Of a stretch of 64,000 nucleotides of DNA, positions 17,123 to 25,996 are shown in pieces. Both the position numbers and the translations under genes were made by a program. The DNA is from Variovorax boronicumulans (GTDB taxonomy: Bacteria > Pseudomonadota > Gammaproteobacteria > Burkholderiales > Burkholderiaceae_C). Each line of letters begins with the position of its first letter. The stretch's first letter is position 1. The stretch lies in assembly GCF_019352895.1 (NCBI RefSeq), contig NZ_JAAAFX010000004.1, forward strand, positions 2,158,245-2,222,244, given 5' to 3'. The notes beneath the pieces were generated by a model. It saw nothing but the letters and a program-made list of their open reading frames with translations. It ran no database searches and was not told where the DNA came from.

Positions 17123-17749
17123 ATGAGTTCCAACGCCCCCAAGACCGGCTTCTCGCACGAGAAGATCGAGACCAACAACTTCCTGATGATCGTGCTGATC
17201 CTGCTGGTGATCGCCGTCGGCGGCCTGGTGGAGATCGTGCCGCTGTTCTTCCAGAAGTCGACCACCGAGGCGGTGACCGGCGTGCAGCCGCTCGAGCCGC
17301 TGCAGCTGGTGGGCCGCGACATCTATGTGCGAGAGGGTTGCTACAACTGCCACTCGCAGATGATCCGCCCCTTCCGCGCCGAGACGCTGCGCTACGGCCA
17401 CTACTCGGTGGCGGGCGAGTTCGTCTACGACCACCCCTTCCAGTGGGGCAGCAAGCGCACCGGCCCCGACCTGCACCGCGTGGGCGGCAAGTACAGCGAC
17501 GAGTGGCATCGCATCCACCTGAACAACCCGCGCGACCTGGTGCCCGAGTCGAACATGCCGGCCTACACCTGGCTCGAGAAGACACCGGCCGACGCCGCCA
17601 GCATCGGCACCCACATGACGGCGCTGCGCCGCGTCGGCGTGCCCTACACCGACGAACAGATCGCCGCGGGCAAGGACGCCGTGACAGGCAAGACCGAGAT
17701 GGACGCCATCGTGGCCTACCTGCAGTCGCTGGGCCTCGCGCTCAAGTGA
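17123..17749 (+). CDS. ccoO: cbb3-type oxidase subunit II, monohaem cytochrome c (CcoO)
   Basis: A 208-residue protein. One N-terminal membrane anchor lies at about residues 21-42, then a periplasmic cytochrome domain with the haem motif CYNCH (C73, C76, H77). A distal Met ligand is likely in VPESNMPAY. The start at 17123 (MSSNAP) was preferred because GAAGAG provides a ribosome-binding site. An ATG at 17102 overlapping ccoN is the alternative and adds 7 residues. It passes electrons to CcoN. Confidence 0.96.
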   Translation: MSSNAPKTGFSHEKIETNNFLMIVLILLVIAVGGLVEIVPLFFQKSTTEAVTGVQPLEPLQLVGRDIYVREGCYNCHSQMIRPFRAETLRYGHYSVAGEFVYDHPFQWGSKRTGPDLHRVGGKYSDEWHRIHLNNPRDLVPESNMPAYTWLEKTPADAASIGTHMTALRRVGVPYTDEQIAAGKDAVTGKTEMDAIVAYLQSLGLALK

Positions 17750-17772
17750 GCCAAGACAAGAGGAGAGAAGAG

Positions 17773-17910
17773 ATGGACATCACGACCCTGCGCATCGCGG
17801 CCACGCTGGCCTCCTTCGCGACCTTCATTGGCATCCTGGCCTGGGCTTTCTCGCGCCGTCGCCGCCAGGGCTTCGACGAGGCCGCGAACCTGCCTTTCGA
17901 GCAGGACTGA
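17773..17910 (+). CDS. ccoQ: cbb3-type oxidase subunit CcoQ/FixQ
   Basis: A 45-residue peptide with one membrane helix (about residues 9-27), a basic stop-transfer (SRRRRQ) and an acidic tail (FDEAANLPF), the standard CcoQ layout. AGGAGAGAAG before the ATG is a strong ribosome-binding site. It stabilises the oxidase complex and lies between ccoO and ccoP as expected. Confidence 0.93.
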   Translation: MDITTLRIAATLASFATFIGILAWAFSRRRRQGFDEAANLPFEQD

Positions 17911-17923
17911 AGAAACGAACACC

Positions 17924-18835
17924 ATGAGCGATTTCATCAGCGGCTTCTGGTCGCACTACGTCACCTACCTTTCGCTGGCCAGCATCGCGGCCTGCGCCTT
18001 GCTGCTGTGGATCACCAACCGGGCCCGCGTGCCCGGCGCCGGCGACAACACCACCGGCCACGTCTGGGACGAGGACCTGCGCGAGATGAACAACCCGCTG
18101 CCGCGCTGGTGGGTGGGCCTGTTCATCCTGACCATCGTGTTCGCGCTGGGCTACCTGGTGGCCTATCCGGGCCTGGGCAGCCTGCAGGGCCAGCTGGGCT
18201 GGAGCACGCAAGGCGAGTACGCGAAGGAGATCGCCAAGGCCAACGCCGAACTGGCGCCGGTGTATGCGAAATACACGGCCATGCCGCACGAGGCGGTGGC
18301 GGGCGACCCGCAGGCCATGGCCATCGGCGAGCGGCTGTTCCTCAACAACTGCGCGCAGTGCCACGGCTCCGACGCGCGCGGCAGCAAAGGCTTCCCCAAC
18401 CTCACGGACAAGGACTGGCTCTACGGCGGCGCGCCCGAGCGGATCCAGGAGACCATCACCCAGGGCCGCACCGGCGTGATGCCGCCGATGGCCGCGGCCG
18501 TCGGCACGCCCGAGGACGTGAAGAACGTGGCGAACTACGTGCTGAGCCTGTCGGGCAGCCCGCACGACTCGGTGCGCGCCGGGCTCGGCAAGAGCAAGTT
18601 CAGCGCCTGCGCCGCCTGCCACGGCGTGGGCGGCACGGGCAACCCGGCGCTGGGCGCGCCCAACCTGGCGGACCGTGTGTGGCTGCACGGCTACGGGCAG
18701 GATGCGATCGTCTCGATCATCAACACCGGCAAGACCAACGTCATGCCGGCGCAGCAGGGCCGGCTGACCGAGGCGCAGATCCACGTGCTGGCCTCCTATG
18801 TCTGGGGCCTGTCGAACCGCGGCGCCGCGCCCTGA
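17924..18835 (+). CDS. ccoP: cbb3-type oxidase subunit III, dihaem cytochrome c (CcoP)
   Basis: A 303-residue protein. The N-terminal part has two hydrophobic helices (about residues 10-30 and 63-83) and the CcoP signature HVWDEDLREMNNPLPRWW. Two haem c motifs follow: CAQCH (C143, C146, H147) and CAACH (C229, C232, H233). Met ligands are in GVMPPM and NVMPAQ. It accepts electrons from soluble cytochromes, possibly also from the azurin encoded nearby. It closes the structural set NOQP; the accessory gene ccoG follows 13 bases later. Confidence 0.96.
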   Translation: MSDFISGFWSHYVTYLSLASIAACALLLWITNRARVPGAGDNTTGHVWDEDLREMNNPLPRWWVGLFILTIVFALGYLVAYPGLGSLQGQLGWSTQGEYAKEIAKANAELAPVYAKYTAMPHEAVAGDPQAMAIGERLFLNNCAQCHGSDARGSKGFPNLTDKDWLYGGAPERIQETITQGRTGVMPPMAAAVGTPEDVKNVANYVLSLSGSPHDSVRAGLGKSKFSACAACHGVGGTGNPALGAPNLADRVWLHGYGQDAIVSIINTGKTNVMPAQQGRLTEAQIHVLASYVWGLSNRGAAP

Positions 18836-18848
18836 GTCCCGTTCGCCG

Positions 18849-20276
18849 ATGTCCGCTTCTCCCCGTCCCGCGCCGCGCAAGGTGATCCCCATCGCCCCGG
18901 CCGAGGCCGCGTCCGTGGGCCTCTACGAGGCGCACAGGAAGATCTATGCGCGCAGCATCCAGGGCGTGTTCGCGCGCTGGCGCTGGGCCATGGTCTTCCT
19001 CACGCAGATCGTGTTCTACGGCCTGCCGTGGTTCGAGTGGGGCCAGCGCCAGATGGTGCTGTTCGACCTGGCGGCGCGGCGCTTCTACCTGTTCGGCCTG
19101 GTGCTCTACCCACAGGACCTGATCTACCTCACGGGCCTGCTGGTGGTCTCGGCCCTGCTGCTGTTCCTGTTCACTGCCGTGGCGGGGCGGCTGTGGTGCG
19201 GCTATGCCTGCCCGCAGACGGTCTACACCCAAATGTTCATGTGGGTGGAGGAGAAGATCGAAGGCCCGCGCAGCGCGCGCATGCGCCTGGACAAGGGCGG
19301 TCTGTCGATGGAGAAGGGCGTCAAGAAGAGCTTCAAGCACCTGGTGTGGCTGGGCATCGCGCTGTGGACCGGCTTCACCTTCGTGGGCTACTTCACGCCG
19401 ATCCGCGAACTCGGCATGGACCTGCTGCAGGGGCGGATGGGCTCGTGGGAAGTGTTCTGGGCCTTCTTCTACGGCTTCGCGACCTACGGCAACGCGGGCT
19501 TCATGCGCGAGCAGGTCTGCAAGTACATGTGCCCCTACGCGCGCTTCCAGGGCGCGATGTTCGACCGCGACACGCTGATCGTGAGCTACGACGCGGCGCG
19601 CGGCGAGGCCCGTGGTGCGCGCGGCAAGCAGCAAGACCGCACCGGCCTGGGCGACTGCATCGACTGCACGCTGTGTGTGCAGGTGTGCCCGACCGGCATC
19701 GACATCCGCGAGGGCCTGCAGTACGAATGCATCGGCTGCGGCCTGTGCGTGGACGCCTGCAACACGGTGATGGCCAAGATGGCCTACCCGCCGGGCCTGA
19801 TCCGCTATGCCACGCAGAACGGCATGGCCGGCCGCTGGTCGGCGCGCCAGGTGCTGCGGCGCGTGCTGCGACCGCGCGTGCTGGTCTACAGCGCCCTGCT
19901 GGCCGCGCTGTGCCTGGGCCTGCTTGCGAGCCTGGTGGTGCGCACGCCGCTCAAGGTCGACGTGGTGCGCGACCGCGCCTCGCTCGCGCGCATCGCCGAG
20001 GGCGGCATGCTGGAGAACGTGTATCGGCTGCAGCTGATGAACGCCACCGAGCGGCCGCAGCGCTACGCCATCTCCGTCAGCGGCCTCGACGGGCTGAGCG
20101 TGGCCGCCGGCGCCTCGCTCGAGGTGCTGCCGGCCGAGTCGCGCTGGGTCGCGGTGCGCTTGCAGCTGCCCTATGGCACGGCGCCGGCGGGTTCGCACAC
20201 CGTGCATTTCGATGTGCGCTCGGAAGACGGCGCGTCGCATGTCTCCGAGAAAGCCATCTTCCTGGTCCCGCGCTAG
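18849..20276 (+). CDS. ccoG: cbb3 oxidase accessory iron-sulfur membrane protein CcoG (FixG/RdxA)
   Basis: A 475-residue protein. Several membrane helices are in the first 250 residues, with a conserved WCGYACPQT loop. Two 4Fe-4S ferredoxin-type motifs come next (CIDCTLCVQVCPTG and CIGCGLCVDAC). Another helix and a periplasmic Ig-like FixG_C domain follow. CcoG has been linked to Cu(II) reduction during oxidase assembly. The start at 18849 follows the ccoP stop by 13 bases. An in-frame ATG at 18798 would lie within ccoP and is less likely. Confidence 0.94.
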   Translation: MSASPRPAPRKVIPIAPAEAASVGLYEAHRKIYARSIQGVFARWRWAMVFLTQIVFYGLPWFEWGQRQMVLFDLAARRFYLFGLVLYPQDLIYLTGLLVVSALLLFLFTAVAGRLWCGYACPQTVYTQMFMWVEEKIEGPRSARMRLDKGGLSMEKGVKKSFKHLVWLGIALWTGFTFVGYFTPIRELGMDLLQGRMGSWEVFWAFFYGFATYGNAGFMREQVCKYMCPYARFQGAMFDRDTLIVSYDAARGEARGARGKQQDRTGLGDCIDCTLCVQVCPTGIDIREGLQYECIGCGLCVDACNTVMAKMAYPPGLIRYATQNGMAGRWSARQVLRRVLRPRVLVYSALLAALCLGLLASLVVRTPLKVDVVRDRASLARIAEGGMLENVYRLQLMNATERPQRYAISVSGLDGLSVAAGASLEVLPAESRWVAVRLQLPYGTAPAGSHTVHFDVRSEDGASHVSEKAIFLVPR

Positions 20277-20310
20277 CGCGGACCGCCACGCTCCACAGAA
20301 AGAGATCCTC

Positions 20311-20586
20311 ATGAATGCGCCCGGCCTCCTGCCCACCGTTGCCGAACCTTGGTGGAAGTTTCCCTATGTCTGGATGGTGATCGCCGGCCCGGCCATCGTC
20401 GTGGTGGCGGGTTTCACCACGCTGTGGATCGCGATCCGCACCCCCGACCCGGTGGTGGCCGAGGACTACTACCGCCAGGGCGTGGAGATCAACAAGACCC
20501 TGGCCGACAAGAAGCTGATGCCGGCGCAGTCGGGTCGCAACCATGCGGCCACGCCCAGCGACGACGTGCCGCTGCCGAAGCACTGA
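20311..20586 (+). CDS. ccoH: cbb3 oxidase assembly protein CcoH/FixH
   Basis: A 91-residue FixH-type protein, shorter than many (about 150-170). The WWKFPYVWMVIAGPAIVVV membrane helix at residues 14-40 is followed by the conserved VAEDYYRQGVEIN motif. The immunoglobulin-like periplasmic part seen in longer FixH proteins is absent; short forms are common in Burkholderiales. It has a good ribosome-binding site (AGAAAGAGA). It supports late oxidase assembly with CcoG, CcoI and CcoS. Confidence 0.88.
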   Translation: MNAPGLLPTVAEPWWKFPYVWMVIAGPAIVVVAGFTTLWIAIRTPDPVVAEDYYRQGVEINKTLADKKLMPAQSGRNHAATPSDDVPLPKH

Positions 20587-20591
20587 CGGCC

Positions 20592-20843
20592 ATGAAGCAA
20601 CGCATCCGCCGCCTGGCCTGGATCCTCTGGCCCTCGTTCCTGCTGGCATGCGTGGTGGAGATCGGGGTGTTCGCGCTGGTCGATCCGGGCGACCTGCACT
20701 GGCGCGGCGAGCCGCTGCCGCTCTCGCGGCAGGGCATCTACACGCTGGGTTTCTTCGCGTTCTGGGCGCTGGGCATGGGCTCGAGCGCGCTGACGGCGCT
20801 GCTCGGCATGTCCAGGCGCGAGATCAACAGGCCGGAGGATTGA
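20592..20843 (+). CDS. Two-helix membrane protein at the end of the cco operon
   Basis: An 83-residue protein with two hydrophobic helices (about residues 9-30 and 50-70) joined by a short polar loop (DPGDLHWRGEPLPLSR) and a basic, charged end (SRREINRPED). It begins 5 bases after the ccoH stop, so it is very likely co-expressed with the oxidase genes. It has no characterised homologue that I recognise. A role in cbb3 assembly or stability is an inference from position only. Confidence 0.78.
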   Translation: MKQRIRRLAWILWPSFLLACVVEIGVFALVDPGDLHWRGEPLPLSRQGIYTLGFFAFWALGMGSSALTALLGMSRREINRPED

Positions 20844-20852
20844 GCGGCACGT

Positions 20853-20880
20853 CGGTGTTTCCACCGTCGCGCCCTTTCTT
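20853..20880 (+). terminator. Possible terminator after the cco operon
   Basis: CGGTG-TTTC-CACCG stem-loop (20853-20866) with a pyrimidine-rich run (CCCTTTCTTTC) shortly after it. It lies in the 37-base gap between two convergent genes. The stem is short, so this is a modest call. Confidence 0.4.
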
Positions 20881-22203
20881 TCAGGGGACGGTCCGGTAGA
20901 CCGTGCGCTCCGAAGTTCCATCGCCAGAGGTGATGAGCAATCGCCCGTCGATGGCGGCCATGCCGGGTGCGTTGTCGACTCCGCCCACAGGGCGTTCGAT
21001 TTTCCAGTTCTGCAGATCGACGGATGAAACGGCGTCGAAATCGTAGGCGGTGGGATTGATGAACAGGCGGTCATTGAGCACGGCGCATTGCGTGCTGCGT
21101 TGCGGGAATCGCGGCGGGTAGCCTGCGTGCACGGTCCAGTTCACGCCATCGGCAGAGGTCGCGACCTGGTTGCCCACGAGCAGAAGTGAGCCGCGCCAGT
21201 TCAGTGCGCACGAGGGTGAGCCGACGCCGGCAGGGAGGGGCGCGCTGATTTTTCGCCAAGTGACGCCATCGTCCGAAGAAGCCCACAAGTCCTGGAGAAA
21301 TGCGCTGCCATCGCGTCCGCCACTCAGGTACAGCGTGTCGCCGACCTTGGCCATCACATGGTTGCGTCGACCGGCGAAGGGCGCTGCGGGCGTCTGCTCG
21401 CGCCAGCTCGTCCCGTCGAACTTCCAGACGTGGTTCAGGTAGTTGCCCGTGAGCTTTCCGTAAGCGCCGACCGCTTGACCACCCGACAGGTAGATGGCCT
21501 TGCCGTCGCTGGCCAGTGCAAAGGCGCCGCTCATCGGCATCGTGCTCGCGGGCAACTCGGGTTGGCGCCAACCGCTGCCCAGGTCGGCAGAGGTCCAGGT
21601 CTCCATCACGCCGGAGTAGAACCCGGCGGAAACCACCACCGGGGTGTTGCCGATCTGGCTGAGCGCGAAGTTGGCGAGGAAACCCGGCGTGGTTTGCGCT
21701 GTTTCCCAGCGCTGATAGCTCAGCGAGGCAGGATCGCTCACGGTGATCGTGTACGGCAGTTGCCAGGGCGAACCCTCGACCGGCCGCGCGCAGGTGAGCG
21801 GGCTGTCGTAGCACAGGCGCACCTCGAAGCTCCCGTTGTGTACGCCCGCCGCGAGGGTCGGTTGGGTGAACATCACGATCGAGTATCTCAATGTGGACAT
21901 GGCCGAGATGCCGACCGACTTCGCGATGATCACGCCCTTGGCGTCGATGATCGCCACATTGATCGGTTCCGCGAGCGTCCTGCTCGAAATGGCGTCGATG
22001 AGGATGGGCGTCGACGTGCCCGGGAGCATTGTGAGCTCGGCCTTCGAAGGGACGAAACTGAGCCACGCGCCTGCGCTGGAGGGCGCGCCAGGGCCGTTGC
22101 CTGATCCGCCTGCGTCACTGCTGCCTCCGCCGCCTCCGCCTCCGCCGCATCCCGCCAGACAGGCGGCAACCCAGGCCGCGATCGCGAATTTCCATAACCG
22201 CAT
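20881..22203 (-). CDS. Kelch/sialidase-like repeat lipoprotein of unknown function
   Basis: A 440-residue predicted lipoprotein. The signal peptide (LWKFAIAAWVAACLAGC) has the lipobox LAGC, followed by a tract of eight glycines. The rest shows repeated short beta motifs such as YLSGGRDGSAFLQDLW, LYLSGG and ASSDDGVTW, similar to kelch or BNR-type propeller proteins. A surface or periplasmic binding role is plausible but unproven. It lies alone and antiparallel between the cco operon and fnr. The oxygen-respiration theme around it does not extend to it, and it looks like a later insertion. The start at 22203 was chosen by the lipoprotein signal. Confidence 0.72.
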   Translation of the reverse strand: MRLWKFAIAAWVAACLAGCGGGGGGGGSSDAGGSGNGPGAPSSAGAWLSFVPSKAELTMLPGTSTPILIDAISSRTLAEPINVAIIDAKGVIIAKSVGISAMSTLRYSIVMFTQPTLAAGVHNGSFEVRLCYDSPLTCARPVEGSPWQLPYTITVSDPASLSYQRWETAQTTPGFLANFALSQIGNTPVVVSAGFYSGVMETWTSADLGSGWRQPELPASTMPMSGAFALASDGKAIYLSGGQAVGAYGKLTGNYLNHVWKFDGTSWREQTPAAPFAGRRNHVMAKVGDTLYLSGGRDGSAFLQDLWASSDDGVTWRKISAPLPAGVGSPSCALNWRGSLLLVGNQVATSADGVNWTVHAGYPPRFPQRSTQCAVLNDRLFINPTAYDFDAVSSVDLQNWKIERPVGGVDNAPGMAAIDGRLLITSGDGTSERTVYRTVP

Positions 22204-22376
22204 TGCTTCTCTTCCGTTTCGTTGTGTGTGAGGCCACATCGGGCGGCCCTTGTTGAATGAGCGCGCGGAAGTTACCTGATGTTTCGAAGCGGTGCAATGC
22301 GATTCGCGAGAAGCGTTCGCCGAAGGCTGTGTGCGGCTTCCTTGAAAAGCAGTGGAGATTGAAGAAGAGGGCCGGC

Positions 22377-23093
22377 TCAACAGGCCGGAGGATTGACGAT
22401 GCGCTTGAGCTTGTCGGCGTCGACGATGCGCACATGGCGCTGCTGCACGGCCACGATGCCGTCCTCGACGAACTTCGACAGCGTGCGGCTCACGGTCTCG
22501 AGCTTGAGCCCGAGGTAGCTGCCGATCTCCTCGCGGGTCATGCGCAGCACCAGTTCCGACTGCGAGAAGCCGCGCGCATGCAGCCGCTGCACCAGGTTCA
22601 GCAGGAACACGGCCAGGCGCTCCTCGGCGCGCATGCTGCCCAGCAGCAGCATCACGCCGTGCTCGCGCACGATCTCGCGGCTCATGATCTTGTGCACGTG
22701 GCGCTGCAGGGCCGTGACCTCGCGCGACAGCTCCTCGATGCGGTCGAAGGGCATCACGCAGACCTCGGAGTCCTCGAGCGCCACCGCATCGCAGGTGTGG
22801 TGCTCGCTCACGATGCCGTCCAGCCCGATGATCTCTCCCGCCATCTGGAAGCCCGTGACCTGGTCGCGGCCGTCCTCGGCCGTGATGCAGGTCTTGAAGA
22901 CGCCCGTGCGGATCGCATAGAGCGAGGTGAAGCGCTCCCCGTTGTGGAACAGCGCCTCGCGCCGCTTGACCTTGCGCCGCGTCGCGACGATCTCGTCGAT
23001 GCGTTCCAGCTCCGCGGGCTGCAGGCCCACGGGCATGCAGAGCTCGCGCAGGTTGCAGTTGGAGCAGGCGACTTTGATGGTTTCGGGTGTCAT
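22377..23093 (-). CDS. fnr: Oxygen-sensing regulator of the FNR/Anr type
   Basis: A 238-residue Crp/Fnr regulator. The oxygen-labile 4Fe-4S cluster ligands are C10, C13 and C19 (CSNCNLRELC) plus C101 (HHTCDAVAL). The cNMP-like beta-roll is followed by a dimerisation helix. The C-terminal HTH has E-IGSYLGLKLETVSRTLSKF, whose E--SR pattern reads TTGAT half-sites. An FNR box lies in the gap to the divergent hemN. The likely targets are the cco, usp, hemN and azurin genes here, all with FNR-like sites. The start at 23093 matches the family; an earlier ATG at 23171 would add 26 unlikely residues. Confidence 0.95.
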   Translation of the reverse strand: MTPETIKVACSNCNLRELCMPVGLQPAELERIDEIVATRRKVKRREALFHNGERFTSLYAIRTGVFKTCITAEDGRDQVTGFQMAGEIIGLDGIVSEHHTCDAVALEDSEVCVMPFDRIEELSREVTALQRHVHKIMSREIVREHGVMLLLGSMRAEERLAVFLLNLVQRLHARGFSQSELVLRMTREEIGSYLGLKLETVSRTLSKFVEDGIVAVQQRHVRIVDADKLKRIVNPPAC

Positions 23094-23176
23094 GGGCGGT
23101 TCGGTGCCGGCCGGGAAGGGCGCGGCATCGCTACAAGTTGTTGCCTTCATTGTCGTCGCCGATCCGTGCATGGGAC

Positions 23177-23190
23177 TTGATGCAGGTCAA
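23177..23190. promoter_or_regulatory. FNR box between fnr and hemN
   Basis: TTGATGCAGGTCAA, matching TTGAT-N4-ATCAA with one mismatch in the second half-site. It is 84 bases from the fnr start and 55 from the hemN start, so it can serve either or both. Confidence 0.75.
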
Positions 23191-23244
23191 GGAAGTCCAG
23201 CCCGGTCACCGGCACAGTCACAGAGCCCCGTGTGCCACATCACC

Positions 23245-24690
23245 ATGCCAACCACCCTTTCTCCCGTCCCCGCTGCCCCCGCTTCGCCCGCCGTGCCTCC
23301 GTCCGCCGCGCCCGCCATGACGGCCACGATGCTGCAGCGCTTCGACGTGCAGGGCCCGCGCTACACCTCCTACCCGACCGCCGACCGCTTCGTCGAGGCC
23401 TTCGGCAGCGAGGACTACGCGCAGGCGCTGCGCCAGCGCGCGCTGAGCACCGGCGCCCGGGCGCTGCCGCTGTCGCTCTACGTGCACCTGCCCTTCTGTG
23501 CCTCGCTGTGCTATTTCTGCGCCTGCAACAAGATCGTGACCGGGCACCCGGAGCGCGCCGAGGCGTACCTGGACTATCTTGGGCGCGAGATCGACCTGCA
23601 GGTGGCGCAGCTCGGGCGCGGCACGGCCGTGAGCCAGCTGCACCTGGGCGGCGGCACCCCGACCTTCCTCGACGATGCGGCGCTGGCGCGGCTGATGGCG
23701 ATGCTGCGCGGCGCCTTCACGCTGGCGCCCGACGGCGAGTACGCGATCGAGATCGACCCGCGCACGATCGACGAGGCCCGGCTCGAACGGATCGCGGCGC
23801 TGGGCTTCAACCGGCTGAGCTTCGGCGTGCAGGACTTCGATGCGGCCGTGCAGAAGGCGGTGCACCGCATCCAGCCCGCCGCGCAGGTCTTCGACCTGGT
23901 GGCGTCGGCGCGCCGGCTGGGCTTTGGCTCGATCAACGTCGATTTGATCTACGGCCTGCCGAAGCAGACTGCGGCCTCCTTCGATCGCACGCTGGAACAG
24001 ATCTGCGAACTGCGGCCCGAACGCATCGCGCTCTACGCCTATGCCCACCTGCCCGAGCGCTTCAAGCCGCAGCGCCGCATCGACCCGGCCGAACTGCCCG
24101 ATGCCGCCGCCAAGCTCGACATGCTCTCGCGCTCGATCGCGGCGCTGACCGCGGCCGGCTACGTCTACATCGGCATGGACCATTTCGCGCTGCCCACCGA
24201 CCCGCTGGCCATTGCCCGTCGCCAGGGCCGGCTGCACCGAAATTTCCAGGGCTACAGCACCCAGCCCGAATGCGACCTGGTGGCGCTGGGCGTGTCGGCC
24301 ATCGGCCGGGTCGGCGCCACCTACAGCCAGAACGCCAAGACGCTGGACGAGTACTACGACCTGCTCGACCAGGGCCGGCTGCCAGTGGTGCGCGGGCTGG
24401 CGCTGTCGCGCGACGACGTGCTGCGGCGCGCGGTGATCATGGCGCTGATGTGCCAGGGACAGCTGAGCTTCGAGTCCATCGGCCTGGCGCACCTGGTCGA
24501 CTTCCGCCAGCACTTCGCGGCCGAGCTCGAGGCGCTGCAGCCGCTGGTGGCGCAGGGCCTGGTCACGGTCGACGCGCACGAGATCGAGGTCACGCCCATC
24601 GGCTGGTTCTTCGTGCGCGCCATCGCGATGGTGTTCGACCGCTACCTGCAGGCCGACCGCAACCGCTCGCGCTTCTCGCGGATCATCTGA
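23245..24690 (+). CDS. hemN: Oxygen-independent coproporphyrinogen III oxidase HemN
   Basis: A 481-residue radical-SAM enzyme. The cluster motif CxxxCxxC is C85, C89 and C92 (FCASLCYFCACN). It also has the HLGGGTPTFL glycine-rich motif and the C-terminal HemN domain. It makes protoporphyrinogen IX precursors for haem without oxygen, matching the haem need of the cbb3 oxidase under low oxygen. Length is normal. The start at 23245 was preferred over much earlier in-frame starts that overlap fnr. It overlaps the next gene by one base (TGATG-type junction). Confidence 0.95.
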   Translation: MPTTLSPVPAAPASPAVPPSAAPAMTATMLQRFDVQGPRYTSYPTADRFVEAFGSEDYAQALRQRALSTGARALPLSLYVHLPFCASLCYFCACNKIVTGHPERAEAYLDYLGREIDLQVAQLGRGTAVSQLHLGGGTPTFLDDAALARLMAMLRGAFTLAPDGEYAIEIDPRTIDEARLERIAALGFNRLSFGVQDFDAAVQKAVHRIQPAAQVFDLVASARRLGFGSINVDLIYGLPKQTAASFDRTLEQICELRPERIALYAYAHLPERFKPQRRIDPAELPDAAAKLDMLSRSIAALTAAGYVYIGMDHFALPTDPLAIARRQGRLHRNFQGYSTQPECDLVALGVSAIGRVGATYSQNAKTLDEYYDLLDQGRLPVVRGLALSRDDVLRRAVIMALMCQGQLSFESIGLAHLVDFRQHFAAELEALQPLVAQGLVTVDAHEIEVTPIGWFFVRAIAMVFDRYLQADRNRSRFSRII

Positions 24691-25397
24691 TGCAGACGGC
24701 GCTCATCGGCAGCGCGTTGTTGATGGGCCTGGCCGGCGGCCCGCACTGCGTGGCCATGTGCGGCGCGGCCTGCGCGGGCGTGATCCGCTTCGCACGCGCG
24801 CCCGCGGGCGGCGGCGTGGCGGTGCTGCCTGCGCCGGCGGTGCCGGCCGCGGTCCTGTTCCATGCGGCGCGCCTGGCCAGCTACGCGGCCGGGGGCGCTC
24901 TCGCGGCGACCGCCGTGCAGGGCCTGGCCTTCGCGAGCGAACAGGTCGCGTTGCTGCGGCCGCTCTGGCTGCTGCTGCATGTGGCGGTGTTCGCCTGGGG
25001 CCTGCTGCTGGCCGTGGCCGGGCGCCAGCCCCTGTGGGCCCACAGCCTGGGGCGGCTGCTGGCGCGCCGGCTGCGGCCCCGGGGTGGCTCCCGCTGGAGC
25101 GTCATCGCGACGGCTGCACTGTGGGTCTCGATGCCCTGCGGGCTGCTGTACTCGGCGCTGATGCTCGCGGCGCTGGGCAACGACGCCTGGCAGGGCGCGG
25201 CCGTGATGGCCGCCTTCGCCCTCGGCAGCGGCATCGCCCTGCTGGTCGCGCCCTGGCTCTGGCGACGCCTGCACGGCGTCTTCGGTGAGTCCCGGCGCGA
25301 ATGGGGCACGCGCCTCGCGGGCGCGGTGCTGGCCGCGGTGGCGCTGCAGGCCGTGTGGCACGACCTGGGCCGGCAGATCGCGATCTGGTGCCAGTAG
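24690..25397 (+). CDS. TauE/SafE-like (DsbD_2-type) membrane protein linked to cbb3 assembly
   Basis: A 235-residue protein with about six membrane helices. The first helix carries GLAGGPHCVAMCGAACAG, and later VSMPCGLLYSAL, the Cys pairs typical of this family. A relative sits in Pseudomonas between ccoS and hemN (the PA1547 position, from memory). It begins on the last base of hemN. A role in copper or thiol handling for oxidase assembly is suggested by the cysteines and context, but is not established. It is distinct from the other TauE/SafE gene at 37972. Confidence 0.85.
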   Translation: MQTALIGSALLMGLAGGPHCVAMCGAACAGVIRFARAPAGGGVAVLPAPAVPAAVLFHAARLASYAAGGALAATAVQGLAFASEQVALLRPLWLLLHVAVFAWGLLLAVAGRQPLWAHSLGRLLARRLRPRGGSRWSVIATAALWVSMPCGLLYSALMLAALGNDAWQGAAVMAAFALGSGIALLVAPWLWRRLHGVFGESRREWGTRLAGAVLAAVALQAVWHDLGRQIAIWCQ

Positions 25398-25421
25398 GGC
25401 GCTCCGGGCCGCCTGCCGTCC

Positions 25422-25871
25422 CTACTTCACCAGCTTCAACGTGCCCTTCATGATCGAGGAGTGGCCGGGGAAGGAGCAGAAGAAGGTGTAGCTGCCGGCC
25501 GCGTCCAGCCTGGCGACCGCGAAGCTCACGCTGTCGCTCTCGCCGCCGCCGACGATCCGGGTGTGGGCCAGCACGCGGGCATCGCCGGCCTTCACGTAGT
25601 TCTGCGCCGCGCCAGCCGCGATGCCGTCGCTCGCGACCGCCTGCACGTCGGCCGTCTTGCTCAGCACCCAGTTGTGGCCCATGGCCTGCTTCGGCAGCTT
25701 GCCGCTGTGCTTGAGCTTGACGGTGAACTCCTTGCAGCCCTTGCTGACTTCGATCACCGGCCTGTTGAACTGCATGGCGTCGTTGCCCTCGATCTCGATC
25801 GTGCAGTCGGCGGCGAAGGCGGGCGCGGCGGCGAAGGCGAGCAGGGCAAGGGCGAAGCGGGAGGCAAGCAT
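25422..25871 (-). CDS. Azurin, periplasmic blue copper protein
   Basis: A 149-residue precursor: signal peptide (residues 1-20) and a 129-residue mature domain of usual azurin length. The type 1 copper ligands are H66 (GHNWVL), C132 and H137 (FFCSFPGH), and M141. A structural disulfide C23-C46 is also visible. It is a periplasmic electron carrier. Close to the cco and hemN genes, it may donate electrons to the cbb3 oxidase or to denitrification enzymes. An FNR-like site lies upstream. Confidence 0.96.
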   Translation of the reverse strand: MLASRFALALLAFAAAPAFAADCTIEIEGNDAMQFNRPVIEVSKGCKEFTVKLKHSGKLPKQAMGHNWVLSKTADVQAVASDGIAAGAAQNYVKAGDARVLAHTRIVGGGESDSVSFAVARLDAAGSYTFFCSFPGHSSIMKGTLKLVK

Positions 25872-25953
25872 GGGACGGGTTTCCTGAAGAAGGCGGCAGG
25901 TCGAGGCGCCCGCCGCATCACAGGCATTGTGCGAACGCGCGGCGCGGCGTCGT

Positions 25954-25967
25954 CTGAGCTGCATCAA
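25954..25967. promoter_or_regulatory. Possible FNR box upstream of azurin
   Basis: On the minus strand TTGATGCAGCTCAG, with one perfect half-site and 3 of 5 matches in the other. It is 83 bases before the azurin start and resembles the fnr/hemN site. Support is moderate to weak. Confidence 0.4.
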
Positions 25968-25996
25968 GGGCCGCGCATTCCGCCTGCCCCTTGCGT

